From: Paraphoma chrysanthemicola
Lineage: Eukaryota; Ascomycota; Dothideomycetes; Pleosporales; Phaeosphaeriaceae
Length of the DNA stretch: 64,000 nucleotides
Direction of reading: 5' to 3'
NCBI GenBank assembly: GCA_020744225.1
Contig: JAGMWG010000025.1
Span: forward strand, 425,079 to 489,078
Shown here piece by piece: positions 24,618-35,723 of the stretch; the first letter of the stretch is position 1; each line of letters begins with the position of its first letter. The translations under genes were made by a program, and so were the position numbers. The notes beneath the pieces are model-generated. The model saw nothing but the letters and a program-made list of their open reading frames with translations. It made no database searches and was not told where the DNA came from.

Positions 24618-25775
24618 TCAGGAAGCTGGGATAACCTCTTCTTGCGAATCGATGGCCCTTGTTAAATTGCTCGAAGCAGCATTCTTTCGGCCCCACTTAC
24701 CCTTGTACTTGCCACCTTGCTGCTTGATCCTTTCGCGCTTTGTTTCAGCCAACCATTCGCCTCGAAACCTTTGCCTAGGTCGTCCTTCCTTCTCTTCCGC
24801 AACTTTGCGTCGAAGATGCTCGTTTCTCCCGTTAACATGGCCAGTCGCGACAGGGTGTGCCGCCACCCATGCTTCGAGTTGCGGTCTGAGCGTTGCCTCC
24901 CAGATATGTTCACCAGCCTCAAGCTCAGCATATGTAAGAGTTGGGGTCAAGTCTGGTAGTTTTGAAGCATCGTGTACCGTGTAGTCTGCCTGTCGTGTGC
25001 GATCCAACGATGCCATGTGAGATCGTGACGAGCATACTATGCCAAGATCATGGGCGAAGCTTCGCACGTAGAAGCCAGAGCAGACGTTCAAACGAAATTT
25101 CGCTGCAGGCGCTTGGGTTAGGCCTTCGTCTTCCAGGTGATTGAAGCTGTGGCGTCCGCCCTCGTACCACTCCAGTAGTGTGCATTCGTCGACAAACATC
25201 TCCCTCTCTTCCAACTCCCGCGGCAGCTCTTTACCTTGACGTGCATATTCGCAGGCCTTTACTCCGTTGATTTTGAGTGCTGAGTATATTGGTGGAGCTT
25301 GCATGATCTTTCCACGAAAGCGCTTCAGCTGCGACTCCACAAGCGCTTGAGTGACATGCTCGTAGTCTGCCCGTTCAGCCACAGTCCCTGTGCAATCGTA
25401 GGTGTCGGTACTTGCGCCGAAGAGAACCACGGTTTCGTACGTCTTTGTGCATGCTAGATATTTCTGGAGGTGCTTCGTGCCCCTGCCAATACCGACAATG
25501 AGTACGCCAGAGGCCAACGGATCCAGAGTCCCACCATGACCCATTTTGAAGACTTGGTCATCACTCTTGCTTGGCCTTTGAGGCTGGCTCTTCAACAGCG
25601 GAGCAAACATTCGACAGTCCGCGAATGTTACTTGCAGCTTCTGCAGCACATCTGCTGACGAGACAAGGGCAGGCTTTGCGACGGCTAGAGGATGTGATTA
25701 GTCGAACTTTGTGATAGGTTTGTTGAATAACTGACCAAAGACGCCTTCAAGTACAGCCTTATTTCCAGACTCCAT
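24618..25775 (-). CDS. PUS4: tRNA pseudouridine-55 synthase, Pus4/TruB family
   Basis: Converts U55 to pseudouridine in the T-psi-C loop of tRNAs (nucleus and mitochondria in yeast). Minus-strand exons 25736-25775 and 24618-25684 with a 51 bp intron give about 368 residues. The tiny first exon encodes MESGNKAVLEGVF and joins AVAKPALVSSADVLQKLQ, the TruB N-terminal pattern. The catalytic aspartate is in GHGGTLDPLASGVLIVGIG; APPIYSALKINGVKACEYAR and CSGFYVRSFAHDLG are further TruB blocks. The Lys/Arg-rich C terminus (residues 290-350) is a fungal extension that probably aids RNA binding or nuclear entry. The stop lies only about 25 bases from that of the convergent permease gene, so the 3' ends must overlap as transcripts. 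Confidence 0.92.
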
Positions 25776-26092
25776 CGCATGAGACAAGCATAGCCGCAGT
25801 AACGAATGGTGATTAGTGACGGAAGTGACTGTGAAGGAAAGATGAGCAAATCGGCAATAACGGATGTTAGATGCGCTAGCGCTCGGCTGCGCTTGCCACC
25901 TCGACACATGCCAATGCATTCAGCCTCAGGCTCGCGGTCGACTTCGTCAGCCATGTTTGCCTAAGCCCGCCGCCTTCTGGACGCTTCCTGCGCCTTCTCA
26001 CCTCCGACATTCACTTTGCGCGCTCTCCGGGCCCGGATCTGTCAGCAAGAATTATCCCGTGCTCATAGTAATAAACCCCACGCGCCGCAGCC
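25776..26092. promoter_or_regulatory. Divergent promoter, Pus4 / AN1 protein
   Basis: About 320 bases between two divergent housekeeping-type genes. It should hold both promoters. No gene or repeat is seen. Confidence 0.4.
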
Positions 26093-27077
26093 ATGGCGTC
26101 GACACCTGTTGAAAGCTATACCGAGATGAAGGGCGACGTAGAAGCCGTGGGCTCGCACTGCCAGATGGAGTACTGCCATGTGCTCGACTTCCTGCCGTTT
26201 CGATGCGAGAGCTGTAGAGGGTAAGTCCGTCTTAAACCCACCACATGCACTCCCACGGGATGCTAACAATTGTAGTACATACTGTCTTGACCACCGGACC
26301 GAGCACGCACACAAATGTCCCAAGGCCGGCGAATGGGCACGACGACGCGCCGGACAGAACGCTGCGACATCACTGCCGCCTAAGCCGTCCCTGTACACAC
26401 ACGAGCAGCAATGCTACGAGAACTCGTGCAAGACGCTCATCAACACATCGCGCATGCCAGCCAACCAGTGCGCATCATGTAACCGCTCCTACTGCCTGAA
26501 ACACCGCATGCCAGAGGACCATGACTGCAAGAATGTACCGCGGCGGGGTGCCGCAACCGGAGGCGCAAGGCAACAGACGATGAGCGCGCTCGCGAAGCTG
26601 AAGTTGTGGGCAGAGAACAAGCGCAAAGAAGATGACAAGCGACGGTCTGGGACGAAGAAGTCTGGCTTCCTCGGGCTAGGAAAGAGCTCGTCATCTGCGG
26701 CCGTGACAGCGCAAGCAGAAGTCAATGCGCTGAAGCGTGCGGCCAAGGGCGAGGCGAGCGTGCCTGCTGAGAAGCGCATATACTTGCACGTTGAAGCATC
26801 GGCAGACACGACCAAGGCAAAATATCCGACGGGCAAGTTCTTCTATAATGCCGACTGGACCGTCGGGCGAGTGTTGGACATGGCAGCCAAGTCGCTGCAG
26901 GTCCAGAACGTCAACAACCGCGGTGGAGGAGAGGAGGAGAAGCTGCGTGTGTTTCATGTCGAGGGCGGGCGGCTGCTGAAGTTTAGTGAGAAGATTGGCG
27001 AGCCGTGCAAGAACGGGAACATGATCGTTCTGCTGCGGGGGGTAGGGAGTGGTGAGCCTGATCTAATAGATCTATGA
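26093..27077 (+). CDS. AN1 zinc-finger protein, Cuz1/ZFAND1-like
   Basis: Adaptor of the Cuz1/ZFAND1 type, known to bind Cdc48/p97 and the proteasome and to help clear stress granules and arsenite-damaged proteins. Exons 26093-26220 and 26276-27077 (55 bp intron after a TGCTAAC branch site) give about 309 residues. Two AN1 fingers lie at the N terminus: the first spans the intron (CQMEYCHVLDFLPFRCESC and then YCLDHRTEHAHKC), the second is CYENSCKTL to CASCNRSYCLKHRMPEDHDC. A charged, coiled linker (residues 150-210) precedes a ubiquitin-like C-terminal domain (RIYLHVEASAD, GKFFYNADWTVGRVLDMAA, LRVFHVEGGRLL), the order seen in Cuz1. All zinc ligands appear intact. Confidence 0.88.
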
Positions 27078-27714
27078 GTTGCATGTACTTGCATGGTCGG
27101 AGTTTGGCACAGCGTAGATACCCATGAATTGATGAATGCACGAATGAATCGTGAGTACGTACGCAAACAAACCCTGCGACGCATAGAGACTTCAACGCGT
27201 GCACCATGGCTTCATTGCACCTTCCTTCTCTGAGAGCCCCACCTTCCTTCCTCTGGTAGAAAATATTTCACCATCAAACTGAACCGAACGTCCCTTTCCG
27301 AAACCCTTTTCTTCACAGCGCCGAGCACTTCGGCTGCTTGTTTCTTCGTCCACTGAGACATTAGACAATATATGGGATCACGCCTCGCGTATTGCCGAAC
27401 ACCCTTCAATGCTTGCTATGGGCGGCAAGGCCTGCGAAGCCTTGCACTGAAGTGTCCTGGGCAGGCGGTTCATCCGCGACTGAGAAACGGCGCCTTTGCC
27501 TAATGAGAATACCACCCTTGCCGCGAACTTCGTCGCATGATTGCAGTCCCATCGCGCCTGGTGGTAGATGCTCCTTTCCCTATCCCACGCGCTTCCGGAT
27601 GATTGGCACTCATCGTGTGCCGCTGCTCGATTCCGACGAAAGCCTCGGAAAGCGTACCAAATACGAGCGACCGGCCGCCTTTCGATTGAACAAAATGTGT
27701 CGTTGGGCAACGTT
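27078..27714. other. Intergenic region
   Basis: About 640 bases between the AN1 gene and the end of a minus-strand small secreted protein gene. Several overlapping open frames exist on both strands but none shows a recognisable domain or a clean splice pattern. Confidence 0.4.
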
Positions 27715-28218
27715 TTACGGTCCAGGCAAACCAAAATTGCGGCAGCGTAGACTATGGATTCGGGTGCCCCATCCGATGCTGGCCAGGTTGTTCACGCCGT
27801 CCGGGATCGTGAGGTAATCGCCGGCATTGTCCTTGCACTCGTAGTCGCTGCGTACAATCAGTATCCGGAGCCAGAGCCTATATGCGTGAGAAGAACGTAC
27901 CCAAAGAACCGACAGCTCCATGAATCGTCGCGCTTTATCACACCTGCTACGTCGTGTCCGCCGATAAGCAGTGACTGCACGCTTCCGTCAATCCTACCAC
28001 ACGTCAGCATACACGCCTCACATCTTCTCGAGTCGCTCCACATACAGATTGTTGTCCAGCGACAGGCACTGGTTGTTGGGCGCGTCGACGGACACCTCGG
28101 AAACAAACGCCGGCGCCGCGAACAACTGCACCTTGATGGACTTGGACGACACCATGTCGCCCGCCGCCGCCAGGCCTGCGCACAGCAGCAGCATCGAGAA
28201 AGGTAGTTGGCGCATCAT
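27715..28218 (-). CDS. Small cysteine-containing secreted protein
   Basis: Not a family I recognise. The minus-strand frame begins with a strong signal peptide (MMRQLPFSMLLLCAGLAAAG), starting at 28218 or the next Met at 28215. The mature part runs through SIKVQLFAAPAF and NNQCLSLDNNLYVE. A downstream exon gives SLLIGGHDVAGVIKRDDSWSCRFFG, and a last exon, after a 50 bp intron (GTACGT to ACGCAG), gives DYECKDNAGDYLTIPDGVNN and ends with LRCRNFGLPGP. Four cysteines fall in the mature part. The first intron is uncertain: GTGAGG to GGTAG would be only 28 bp, while a 68 bp version (GTGGAG to GTGCAG) drops about ten residues. The final protein is about 110-120 residues. Secretion, size and paired cysteines fit an effector-like or surface protein; that is inference. 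Confidence 0.55.
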
Positions 28219-29844
28219 GGCGCGGTGCTTTGGAATTGCCTTCGCAGGTTCGGATGGAGTGAGGTTGGGACGTTGACGTTGTTGGCTGGGCAGGGAGAAG
28301 TTGGATGACGGGGATGCTGGCCAGTGAGTGGGTCTCGTGGACTGACCACTGGCAGCGCTACGGCCGGGCCATGATCGGACCCGATTGCACTGCCTCAGCG
28401 CCTTGCCGTCTTGAGAGCGGCGCCACGGCGTCTCGACATTTGGTTCGCTCACGAGAGCGGATTACGAACCGTTGCGCGAATTATAGAAAAGCTGCTGAGA
28501 CGTCGCAGATGGGTGAACGATGGTTTGGTTCCGGGACCGGGACGTGAACTTGGCGCATGAAGAGTTTCGTTTCCTCGGATGAGCTTGCCGGCACGTCATA
28601 CGCAGCCAAGGGACATGGGTCCTGGGTGTGGAAAGCCCGGGAATGGGTAGAGTGCAATATCTCTCGACCGGGTTGTGAAGTATTAACATGAGCGCGTTCC
28701 CGGATTCACGCGGGAATAATTATGCGATTTTGAGTGATGCGATTTTAGAGCATAAGGCGAATTGCCATGTCAAACAGCGAACAGTAACCCAGCCGCCTGC
28801 ATAGGATTCGAAGAAAGAATGGTGCCATGACGATGGTTCTGACGCGCACTATCGACACTTTGATCGAATTTGATGCTCATGCTAGGGAACATCAGGTAGC
28901 GATTGCCATTAGTAACTAACATTGATCAAAGCCGAAATAGCGATAAAATATCCCAGCCAATCTCAGACCTACGAACTGGACATTGCCAGAATCTGCGAAC
29001 ACTACGACACTACAACACTACCATTGCGCAAGACAACAGCCCTCTACTTTATCGTGCATATCTGCGCGATCAGTATACTTAATGTCCGTGTATGACCCTT
29101 TTGTGCTTCATACGTTGCTAATGAGTGCAACATTTTGGCATCAATCAGCATAGGTCAAATTCAGGCTTTATCTCAGTCTTGCTAGGTAAGTATTTACAAC
29201 CTTATTCTTTTCCCACTCTTTCCTAATAATCTTGTTGACAGGTTTGATATCGCTGAGACGAGGTAGGTAAGAGGCTGTTGTCGTAGTTGAGATGTTTTAC
29301 TGCCAGGGTTTGACAATCCCAATCTTGTAGTGTGTAGCTGCAATCCCTGACCTATTTTCGACGCTGAAGACAACGGAACAAAAAGCTTTCTACTAAGCCT
29401 TTAGTGTCTGCTATGGCTTAGATATCAATCCTTCAGTATACTGCGGCATATGCATCCACTCCCTCGATGCCTACTAGAGCTTGGACTACACGCAGTTTTA
29501 ATGATGTTGCTTCCGCGAACGTAATTTCAAGAGAGGAATGAGAAGAAATAGGTTGTATACACTATCGACCCATTGAGAAGATTAAGGATGGCCTTCTTTT
29601 ACCGAATTCCAGAGAAAGCCTCTTTCGTCAGCCTTTCGGACTACACGTATATGTCATGCGCTCAAGCTGGAGAGCTCAAAAGTCTCCCGACTTAGCAAGA
29701 TCGTCTTCCTTTGAGCTGCTATATTGTCATGGCTCGGTTACTGCCAGGCAAGCCCTTCACTTTCTGAATCTATGTTTAACATCAAGGCTATGCACAATAG
29801 AAGACTAAGTAATGTGAAGTCAAGTGTCCGCGAAGTATCTCGTT
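28219..29844. other. Long gene-free stretch
   Basis: About 1.6 kb without a convincing gene. The part up to about 28,700 is the promoter side of the small secreted protein gene. From about 28,700 to 29,800 base composition turns more AT-rich and open frames are very short. No repeat structure or terminal inverted repeat was seen, so I cannot say whether it is an old decayed element. Confidence 0.4.
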
Positions 29845-31485
29845 TCACAAGTTTGCCTTTGGCTTCCACCGGATGTACGCATGCTCTGATCCCGCTGCTA
29901 CCAAATGGTCAATGTCCCGCGTGTTTACGAGCTCGGGGTGCGCATGATTGATATCAGTAATGCCGCATAACCGCATGGATGTCTCGAGTTCGTCCTTCAG
30001 TACTGTTGCCATGTTAGCATATGTCAAGAATCTGCACTGCTTCACGTACTTTGCGTCAGAAGCTCGACACCATCTTGTCCATATGTCAACGAGTACAGAT
30101 AAGGCCGTCCAATCCCAACAGCCGTTGCACCCAGTGCAATCGCCTTGAGAATATCCGAGCCTCGTTCGAAGCCGCCATCAACGTAGATCTCAAGCTTGTC
30201 GAACACCTCGGGGCATCTGCGATGGAGTTCGAGAAGGACCAGGATACTAGGTTGTGCCCTGATGACTTGGTTAGAGATTTCGGGCAACTTTGTCTTGTGG
30301 AATGAACATACCCATCCAGCGATCGCCCACCATGATTGCTGAGGAAGATTCCCTCTGCACCGTACCTTACTGCCATCACTGCATCCGCTGCACTCTGAAC
30401 GCCCTTCAACACAACCGGCAACCCGGACACGCGTTTGATCCACGCAATATCCTCCCACACTAGACTCTTATCCACATATGCGGCCATCAATCGACCCATC
30501 CCGCCACCCTTCTTGTCGTTACTCGCCACTGCGCCAGATATCGCACTCGCTACATTCTCAGCCGCAATGCGCTCGTCTGCTTCTCGCTTCCCCGGAACCG
30601 GCGCATCGACAGTGACGAAGATTCCTTTGATACCCAGAGCGGTAGCTTTGCGCAGTAGTTCCTCTGTCTTGGTGCGATCGGAATTGACGTATAATTGCAA
30701 GAAAAACGACTGCTTTGACTGTCCTGCTTGAACGATTGAGGCGAGTGGATATGATGCATTACTTGAGATACACATCACAATTCCCTCATTTCCTGCGCCT
30801 CGAGAAAGCGCGAGTTCGCCATCTGAATGTGCCATGCGCGCCATTGCGGCAGGGGATATGAAGAATGGGACGGACGAGTCGCAGCCGAGGATCGTGCGCT
30901 TTGTTGATACCGTTTTGACGTCGCGTAGGATGCGGGGGCGGAACATGATTCGACGAGTGAGCGATTTGTTCATGCCATGCGTGACGAGGTCGGTTGCAGC
31001 GCTGGAGTAGAACGCCCATGCTTTCGGGGTGAGGATATGACTGGCGAAGGCTTGGAAATCTGCGGCTGAGATGAGGGAGTGGAGGGCTGGCTGCTCGTAT
31101 GCCGATGTGCTAGCCTGTATATCTTGGACTGTCTTTGAGATTGTCGTATTGGCCACTGTCGATTTCGACGCTGGAACATCTGCAGGAAGCAGATCGCCAA
31201 TGAATTTATCTGCTGCTAATGTTTCTTCCAGCATGCCAGGGGCATGGATCTCCTCGTAGATTTCAGTTGCGTCTTGTCCTGCATACTTTAAGATTGCTTC
31301 GACTCGTAAGTAATGTGAACATCTTCAATGATTGAATAGTTCATGTGCTTACCATCAGCGCCGCCAGGGTGCGCGCCCAGAAAGTCGGTTACATCCCATA
31401 CGCGGTCGCTGATGACTACCCAGCAACTCTCGCGATTGTTGTGTGACTTGATAGCATCAAGAGAAAGTGGTGCAGCGGCTGCCAT
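29845..31485 (-). CDS. Flavocytochrome b2-type L-lactate dehydrogenase
   Basis: FMN- and heme-dependent 2-hydroxyacid dehydrogenase that oxidises L-lactate (or a related acid) to pyruvate and passes electrons to cytochrome c; yeast Cyb2 is in the mitochondrial intermembrane space. Minus-strand exons 31353-31485, 30312-31296, 30050-30258 and 29845-30002 (introns 47-56 bp) give about 494 residues. The N-terminal cytochrome b5 domain has the heme ligands in GAHPGG and in IYEEIHAPG. The FMN domain has FFISPAAMARMAH, FVTVDAPVPGKREADER, VLKGVQSAADA and the catalytic His in LSNHGGRSLDG, followed by IYVDGGFERGSDILKA and VGIGRPYLYSLTYG. No clear mitochondrial presequence before the b5 domain, so a cytosolic form is possible. 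It lies at one edge of a probable carbohydrate-acid cluster. Confidence 0.92.
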
Positions 31486-31991
31486 GATCACGTGTGAAAT
31501 GCGAGAAAGGTAACGACTAGAATGGGTTTGCTGCTGGAAGAAAGTGTGGAGTTCACATCACCTTTCCAAGACAGCCGAGCCATTTTTGAAAATCCATTCG
31601 AGGCCTTGCGCACTGGTGTCCTGGCTTTCCGCTGAACTTCGCGATGAATTAGGGACGCGGAGTATGGTCGGCTGGATCTGCAGCTATGCATCGGTGTTCT
31701 TCGCGGTGTGGGTCCTTCCCCGCCCTTAGAGCGGACTTTCGCCCGTTAGACAAGCACCATCGAGACGAGGCAGTGGCGGTCCAAGGAATCTTGTCTTGAC
31801 CACGAAACAACACTGGCTGGTGGATTACGAGTAGTCATCGGTCGACAACTGAGGTAGTATGCGTTGCATTCGCTATTACGAAGTACCAACTGCGGTTGTT
31901 CTTCCTCGGCATGGATCTTTTGCTTTGCAGAAATTCTGTCTTGGTGTCTTTCAGTACGAAAATTAGAATTGGTGCGTGCCATGCCTCTAGA
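31486..31991. other. Intergenic region
   Basis: About 500 bases between the start of the lactate dehydrogenase gene and the stop of the BNR gene (both minus strand). It should hold the dehydrogenase promoter and the BNR terminator. No gene is seen. Confidence 0.4.
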
Positions 31992-33149
31992 TTATCTATT
32001 CAACCAATCAACGTCGAATCTATAGAACTTGACCCTCTGTCTCCAAAACGTGAACGCAACATCAACGACATCCTTCCCTCCATCCCTCTCAATCCAAATG
32101 CTAGGATAACTCAGCTCTCGATTCTCCCTCGTGCGAGAGTTATTCGTCATGCAGAACCCATCACCTTCCTGCAGCACTTTACTTTTCCAAGTCTTCCCAC
32201 TGTCGCTGCTCACGCCGACCGTCAACGTCTTTCGAGGCACACCCCAGATAGCCTCCTTGGTCTTGCTGGGCTGATTCGCGCGCTTGTCTTCCTCGGGCGT
32301 GATGTCGTCGTACAAGCCTTCGCGCTTCGCTAGGCCGGCCTCAAAAGCTGAGTCGTTGTACACAATGATGATGCGCCCATCGGAGAGAACTTCAAAGCAG
32401 ATCCCCGAATTTGGATTGGGGAGACTTGTCGGCAGCGGTTCGGTCCAAGTAATCGCGTCGCTAGACGTGGAGATGTATACGTTATCTGCCCAGCGCGAGC
32501 GAAAGAATGCAATGTAGGATCCGTCTTGCAAAGGCTTGATGTTCATGTGCACGGCGCCTGTGGAATTCGGGACTTCACGCTCATGCCATGTCCGACCATT
32601 GTCTTTGGTGTACTTGATGACGGATATATCGTCATTGCCAATCCATCGGAAGCCCGGAGGCGTGCGGCAGTACCATGCTGGCAGTACCCAGGTGCCATCG
32701 TTGAGTAAGGTGATCGGCTGACGGATGAAAAGACCTTCATCCTCGAATAAGTTCTGTGGTGAGTTCCATGTACGACCTTCATCTTTTGACGTCCGAAATC
32801 GTACGATAGCTTTGTCCTGGTTTCCTGCTGGCTGGGCAGTGTATAGCACCCATAGGTCCTTGGTGTCGGGGTTTAGGAAAAGGACCGGATTTTGCTCACT
32901 CCGATCTGGGTCGTCTGATATCTTTTGCGGTGATGACCAGGCCGTGGAGTCCCTTTGAAGACGTGAGGAATGAATACAGATGTCAGATAGCCCTTCTTGT
33001 GAGCCTCCAAACCATGCACACATGAGATCGCCACTAGGAAGCTGCAGTAGGTTGGATGCATGGACTTGAACTGTTGATGCTGGTATATAGTTTGAAGCGA
33101 AGTAAGACTGCGTAGAGCGAACGTCGAGGTCGTCGTTGAAAAGCGACAT
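31992..33149 (-). CDS. BNR-repeat beta-propeller enzyme (sialidase-like or lyase)
   Basis: Single exon, about 385 residues from the Met at 33149 (the frame stays open for 37 more codons upstream). It shows the six-bladed propeller pattern of BNR_2 proteins: QVHASNLLQLPSGDLMCAWFGG near the start, repeated Asp-box-like elements (TSKDEGRTWNSP, TKDNGRTWHE, SSDSGKTWKS), EQNPVLFLNP, IRQPITLLNDGTW and LPNPNSGICFEVLSDG. The fold is shared by GH33 sialidases and, as I recall, by fungal L-rhamnose-alpha-1,4-D-glucuronate lyases (PL42). I cannot place it by sequence alone. No signal peptide is visible with either start, so it is probably intracellular and acts on an imported oligosaccharide. It is divergent from a sugar transporter and lies among sugar-acid enzymes, which fits a role in taking apart an acidic saccharide. 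Confidence 0.78.
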   Translation of the reverse strand: MSLFNDDLDVRSTQSYFASNYIPASTVQVHASNLLQLPSGDLMCAWFGGSQEGLSDICIHSSRLQRDSTAWSSPQKISDDPDRSEQNPVLFLNPDTKDLWVLYTAQPAGNQDKAIVRFRTSKDEGRTWNSPQNLFEDEGLFIRQPITLLNDGTWVLPAWYCRTPPGFRWIGNDDISVIKYTKDNGRTWHEREVPNSTGAVHMNIKPLQDGSYIAFFRSRWADNVYISTSSDAITWTEPLPTSLPNPNSGICFEVLSDGRIIIVYNDSAFEAGLAKREGLYDDITPEEDKRANQPSKTKEAIWGVPRKTLTVGVSSDSGKTWKSKVLQEGDGFCMTNNSRTRENRELSYPSIWIERDGGKDVVDVAFTFWRQRVKFYRFDVDWLNR

Positions 33150-33617
33150 ATCTGGTATATCTATTGGCGTGTTTGCGGGACGGCTAGGAAGGTTCAAAAG
33201 TCTATCCAAAGGTGTCAGACAAATCTCATATGTGCTACAATTGTACACAATGAAGTGCAACTCTTCCGTCGGTAGATCTCCGGTCGCGCATTTTAGCCTG
33301 GCTAGGTGGCGTTGAGTTGTGGGGTTTCCGGAGTTGCGCCGAGAATGACTAGATAGCTAGGGTCCCTCGCATCGCACTTCTCACCGGGAGGTGAGCAGCG
33401 AGTCAACTGCGGGGAAATTCTGGAGTCGAGCGACTGGGGTAATCTGGAGTGCAGGTTATGCGATGGAGGTCCCGGTGTCTGTTGTATAAAGGTTCGGCGT
33501 GAGGTTTTGCGGAGGTGTCCACATGCCTGAGGCTTTCACCAGCACACCTGTCCATCACCCTAACTACCGTGTCCTTCTTGCCCACGCAAGACCGTCCTTA
33601 CTAAACTCGCAAGAATC
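33150..33617. promoter_or_regulatory. Shared divergent promoter, BNR enzyme / sugar transporter
   Basis: About 470 bases between divergent start codons. A clear TATAAA at 33485-33490 lies about 130 bases before the transporter ATG. The arrangement suggests joint control of import and breakdown. GC-rich palindrome-like CGG/CCG triplets are present but I could not define an operator. Confidence 0.45.
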
Positions 33618-35405
33618 ATGGGTGGCGGTACTAGCATCTGGGTCTCGCCTGAGGCTCGCAACGATCCCAGCGCTATCTTCAACGGAAGACTCGCTTTTCT
33701 GGCCGCTACAATTGCTTTCGCGGGTTGTGCGTATGGTTTCGACCAGGGCAACATTGGAGGAGTCCTCACACTTCCCACGTTCAAGCATGCCTTTGGGCTC
33801 GACCGGCTCAGCGAGGATGCTGCCGATCATCGTGCAGGAAATATTGCGGCTCTGAGTGAGTTGTTATGTTGCGTTCATCGACACTGGATGAGCTAACAAA
33901 TTGGTAGTGGCTGCAGGTGGTGCTGCCGGAGCCTTGATGGCGGCTCCTTTCGCAGATTTCCTGGGACGAAAGTGGTCCATGATGTTGTACGGCTGTATCT
34001 ACATCTTGGGCTGCGCCTTCCAAGAAGTTGCACACCTAGGCATATTCTACGCGGGCAGATTTCTCGCAGGAATGGCGATCGGCTCCATGTCCGCTGGTGC
34101 TCCCCAATTTCTGGCCGAGAATTCGCCAAAGTCGATCCGAGGGTCAATGACGTGCTTATACAACTTGATGATCATAACAGCTCTTTCGCTTGCGTTTTGG
34201 GTAAACTACGGAGTCAGCAAGTGGAAGAACGTGCCAGTATCGGACAATACCCAGTGGAAGTTATCGCTCGGTATACAGCTGATACCAGGGGCATTCGTAA
34301 GTGTTCCATCACATATCTTGTATTCGTGCCCTTCTGATTCCTGCTAGATGATTATAATGCTTCCGTTTGTGTATGAGACACCCAGAGCGCTGATTGCAAG
34401 GGGTCGCCGCGAAGAGGGTTTAGCAAATCTCGTCAAGCTCCGAAAGCTCCCCGAGCACCACCCGTACGTCCAGCAAGAGTATATGGAAACATGTGCCCAG
34501 GTGGACCAAGAACAAGAAGTTGCTGTCGGACGCAACTATTGGCTTGTCATAAGGGACATTGCGCTTGTTGCATCGAACCGACGTCGCCTATTCCTCGCCA
34601 CGATGCTCTTTCTGTTCCACAAGTTCACGGGGACTGACTCGCTTAACTACTTTGCTCCAGAGGTAATACTACGATCCCAAACAATCATATCAAATGCAGC
34701 CTGACAAGGATCTAGATTTTCACTATGATTGGCGTAAAGGGCGGATCTCAAGCTCTGCTCACCACTGGCGTGTATGGTGTTGTAAAGCTTGCAACCACCA
34801 TCATCTATGTCGTGTTCATTGTCGATCGTGTGGGACGAAGGATACCCCTTCTCATCGGCGCAACTCTGCAGGCGACTGCCATGCTATACATTGCGCTATA
34901 TGTTCGCTTCGCAAAACCGGAACAAGGCGGTGGTACGGCGGTTGGAGGCATCTTTGGCATCGTCTGGATCTACATCTACGCCTTTGGATGGTCTTTTGGT
35001 CACAGCGTTGCCTGTTACGTGGTTGCCGCTGAGATCTTCCCGTCCAGAATCCGCTCTTTCTGCATGAGCTGGTGCTTCTTCATCAACTGGATTGTGGACT
35101 TTGGTATCACGAAAGCCACACCGTCCATGATGACGCATTTGGGCTGGGGCACGTTCCTTTTGTACGCAGTGCTGACGTACTCGGGCGTGGTCTTCATCTT
35201 CTTTTGTATGCCTGAGATGAAGGGACGGTCGATTGAGTCCATGGACGACTTGTTCCAGCACTCGATCTGGTCGATGTGGAAGCGGGCATATCCAACCGAA
35301 GAGGAGAAGGTCCGTCACGATGTGGGGGAGATTTTCCATGCTGAGCCCAAAATTGTCGACGAGGATGGTAAGGGGATGAGTGGTGTCCAAATCGAGAAAG
35401 TATAG
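33618..35405 (+). CDS. MFS sugar transporter (hexose-type)
   Basis: Twelve-helix proton:sugar symporter of the Hxt/Lac12-like family in the plasma membrane. Exons 33618-33855, 33908-34296, 34348-34662 and 34716-35405 (introns 51-53 bp) give about 543 residues. Family blocks: CAYGFDQGNIGGVL in helix 1, DFLGRKWSM after helix 2, YAGRFLAGMAIGSMSAGAPQFLAE (PESPR-like region), ETPRALIARGR after helix 6, a helix-7 HKFTGTDSLNYFAPE where QQxSG is replaced by HKFTGTDS, VDRVGRRIPLL and VAAEIFPSRIRS. Each splice joins these blocks in frame. The altered helix-7 motif suggests a substrate other than glucose, possibly an acidic or oligomeric sugar. Context: shares its promoter with the BNR enzyme. Confidence 0.9.
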
Positions 35406-35723
35406 AGGCCGTGACCAGCATTGTGGCCGGGATTCATGAGCAGAACAATTTGGAAGCTTTCGTACATGCTCGTGACTTCAATGATACTGATGTACCGGTG
35501 ACATTCGACACAGCCGTAGAGTTGGCGACCGGCAACGTGACTTATGCCTTGACTATAGCGGCCGGCGTCGGCGGACTGGCCGTTCCATGTGCGGAGATAT
35601 GCAAAGCGGTTTTCGGTCTTCTTTCCGGCGGAGCTCCGACGTGTACTTGCTCCAAAACTGGTAGCAATAAGCAAATAAGAAGATGTCTGAGTTGCCTGGA
35701 CAGAGCACACAACCATCAACAGA
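35406..35723. other. Intergenic region
   Basis: About 320 bases between the transporter and the first aldo-keto reductase (both + strand). A 107-codon open frame (35411-35734) has no family features and overlaps the reductase start; I do not call it. Confidence 0.4.

Noticed and set aside
28018..28452. Longer N-terminal extension (144-codon frame) of the small secreted protein
   Set aside because: The extension is Arg/Ser/Pro-rich without features, whereas an internal Met at 28218 begins an excellent signal peptide.
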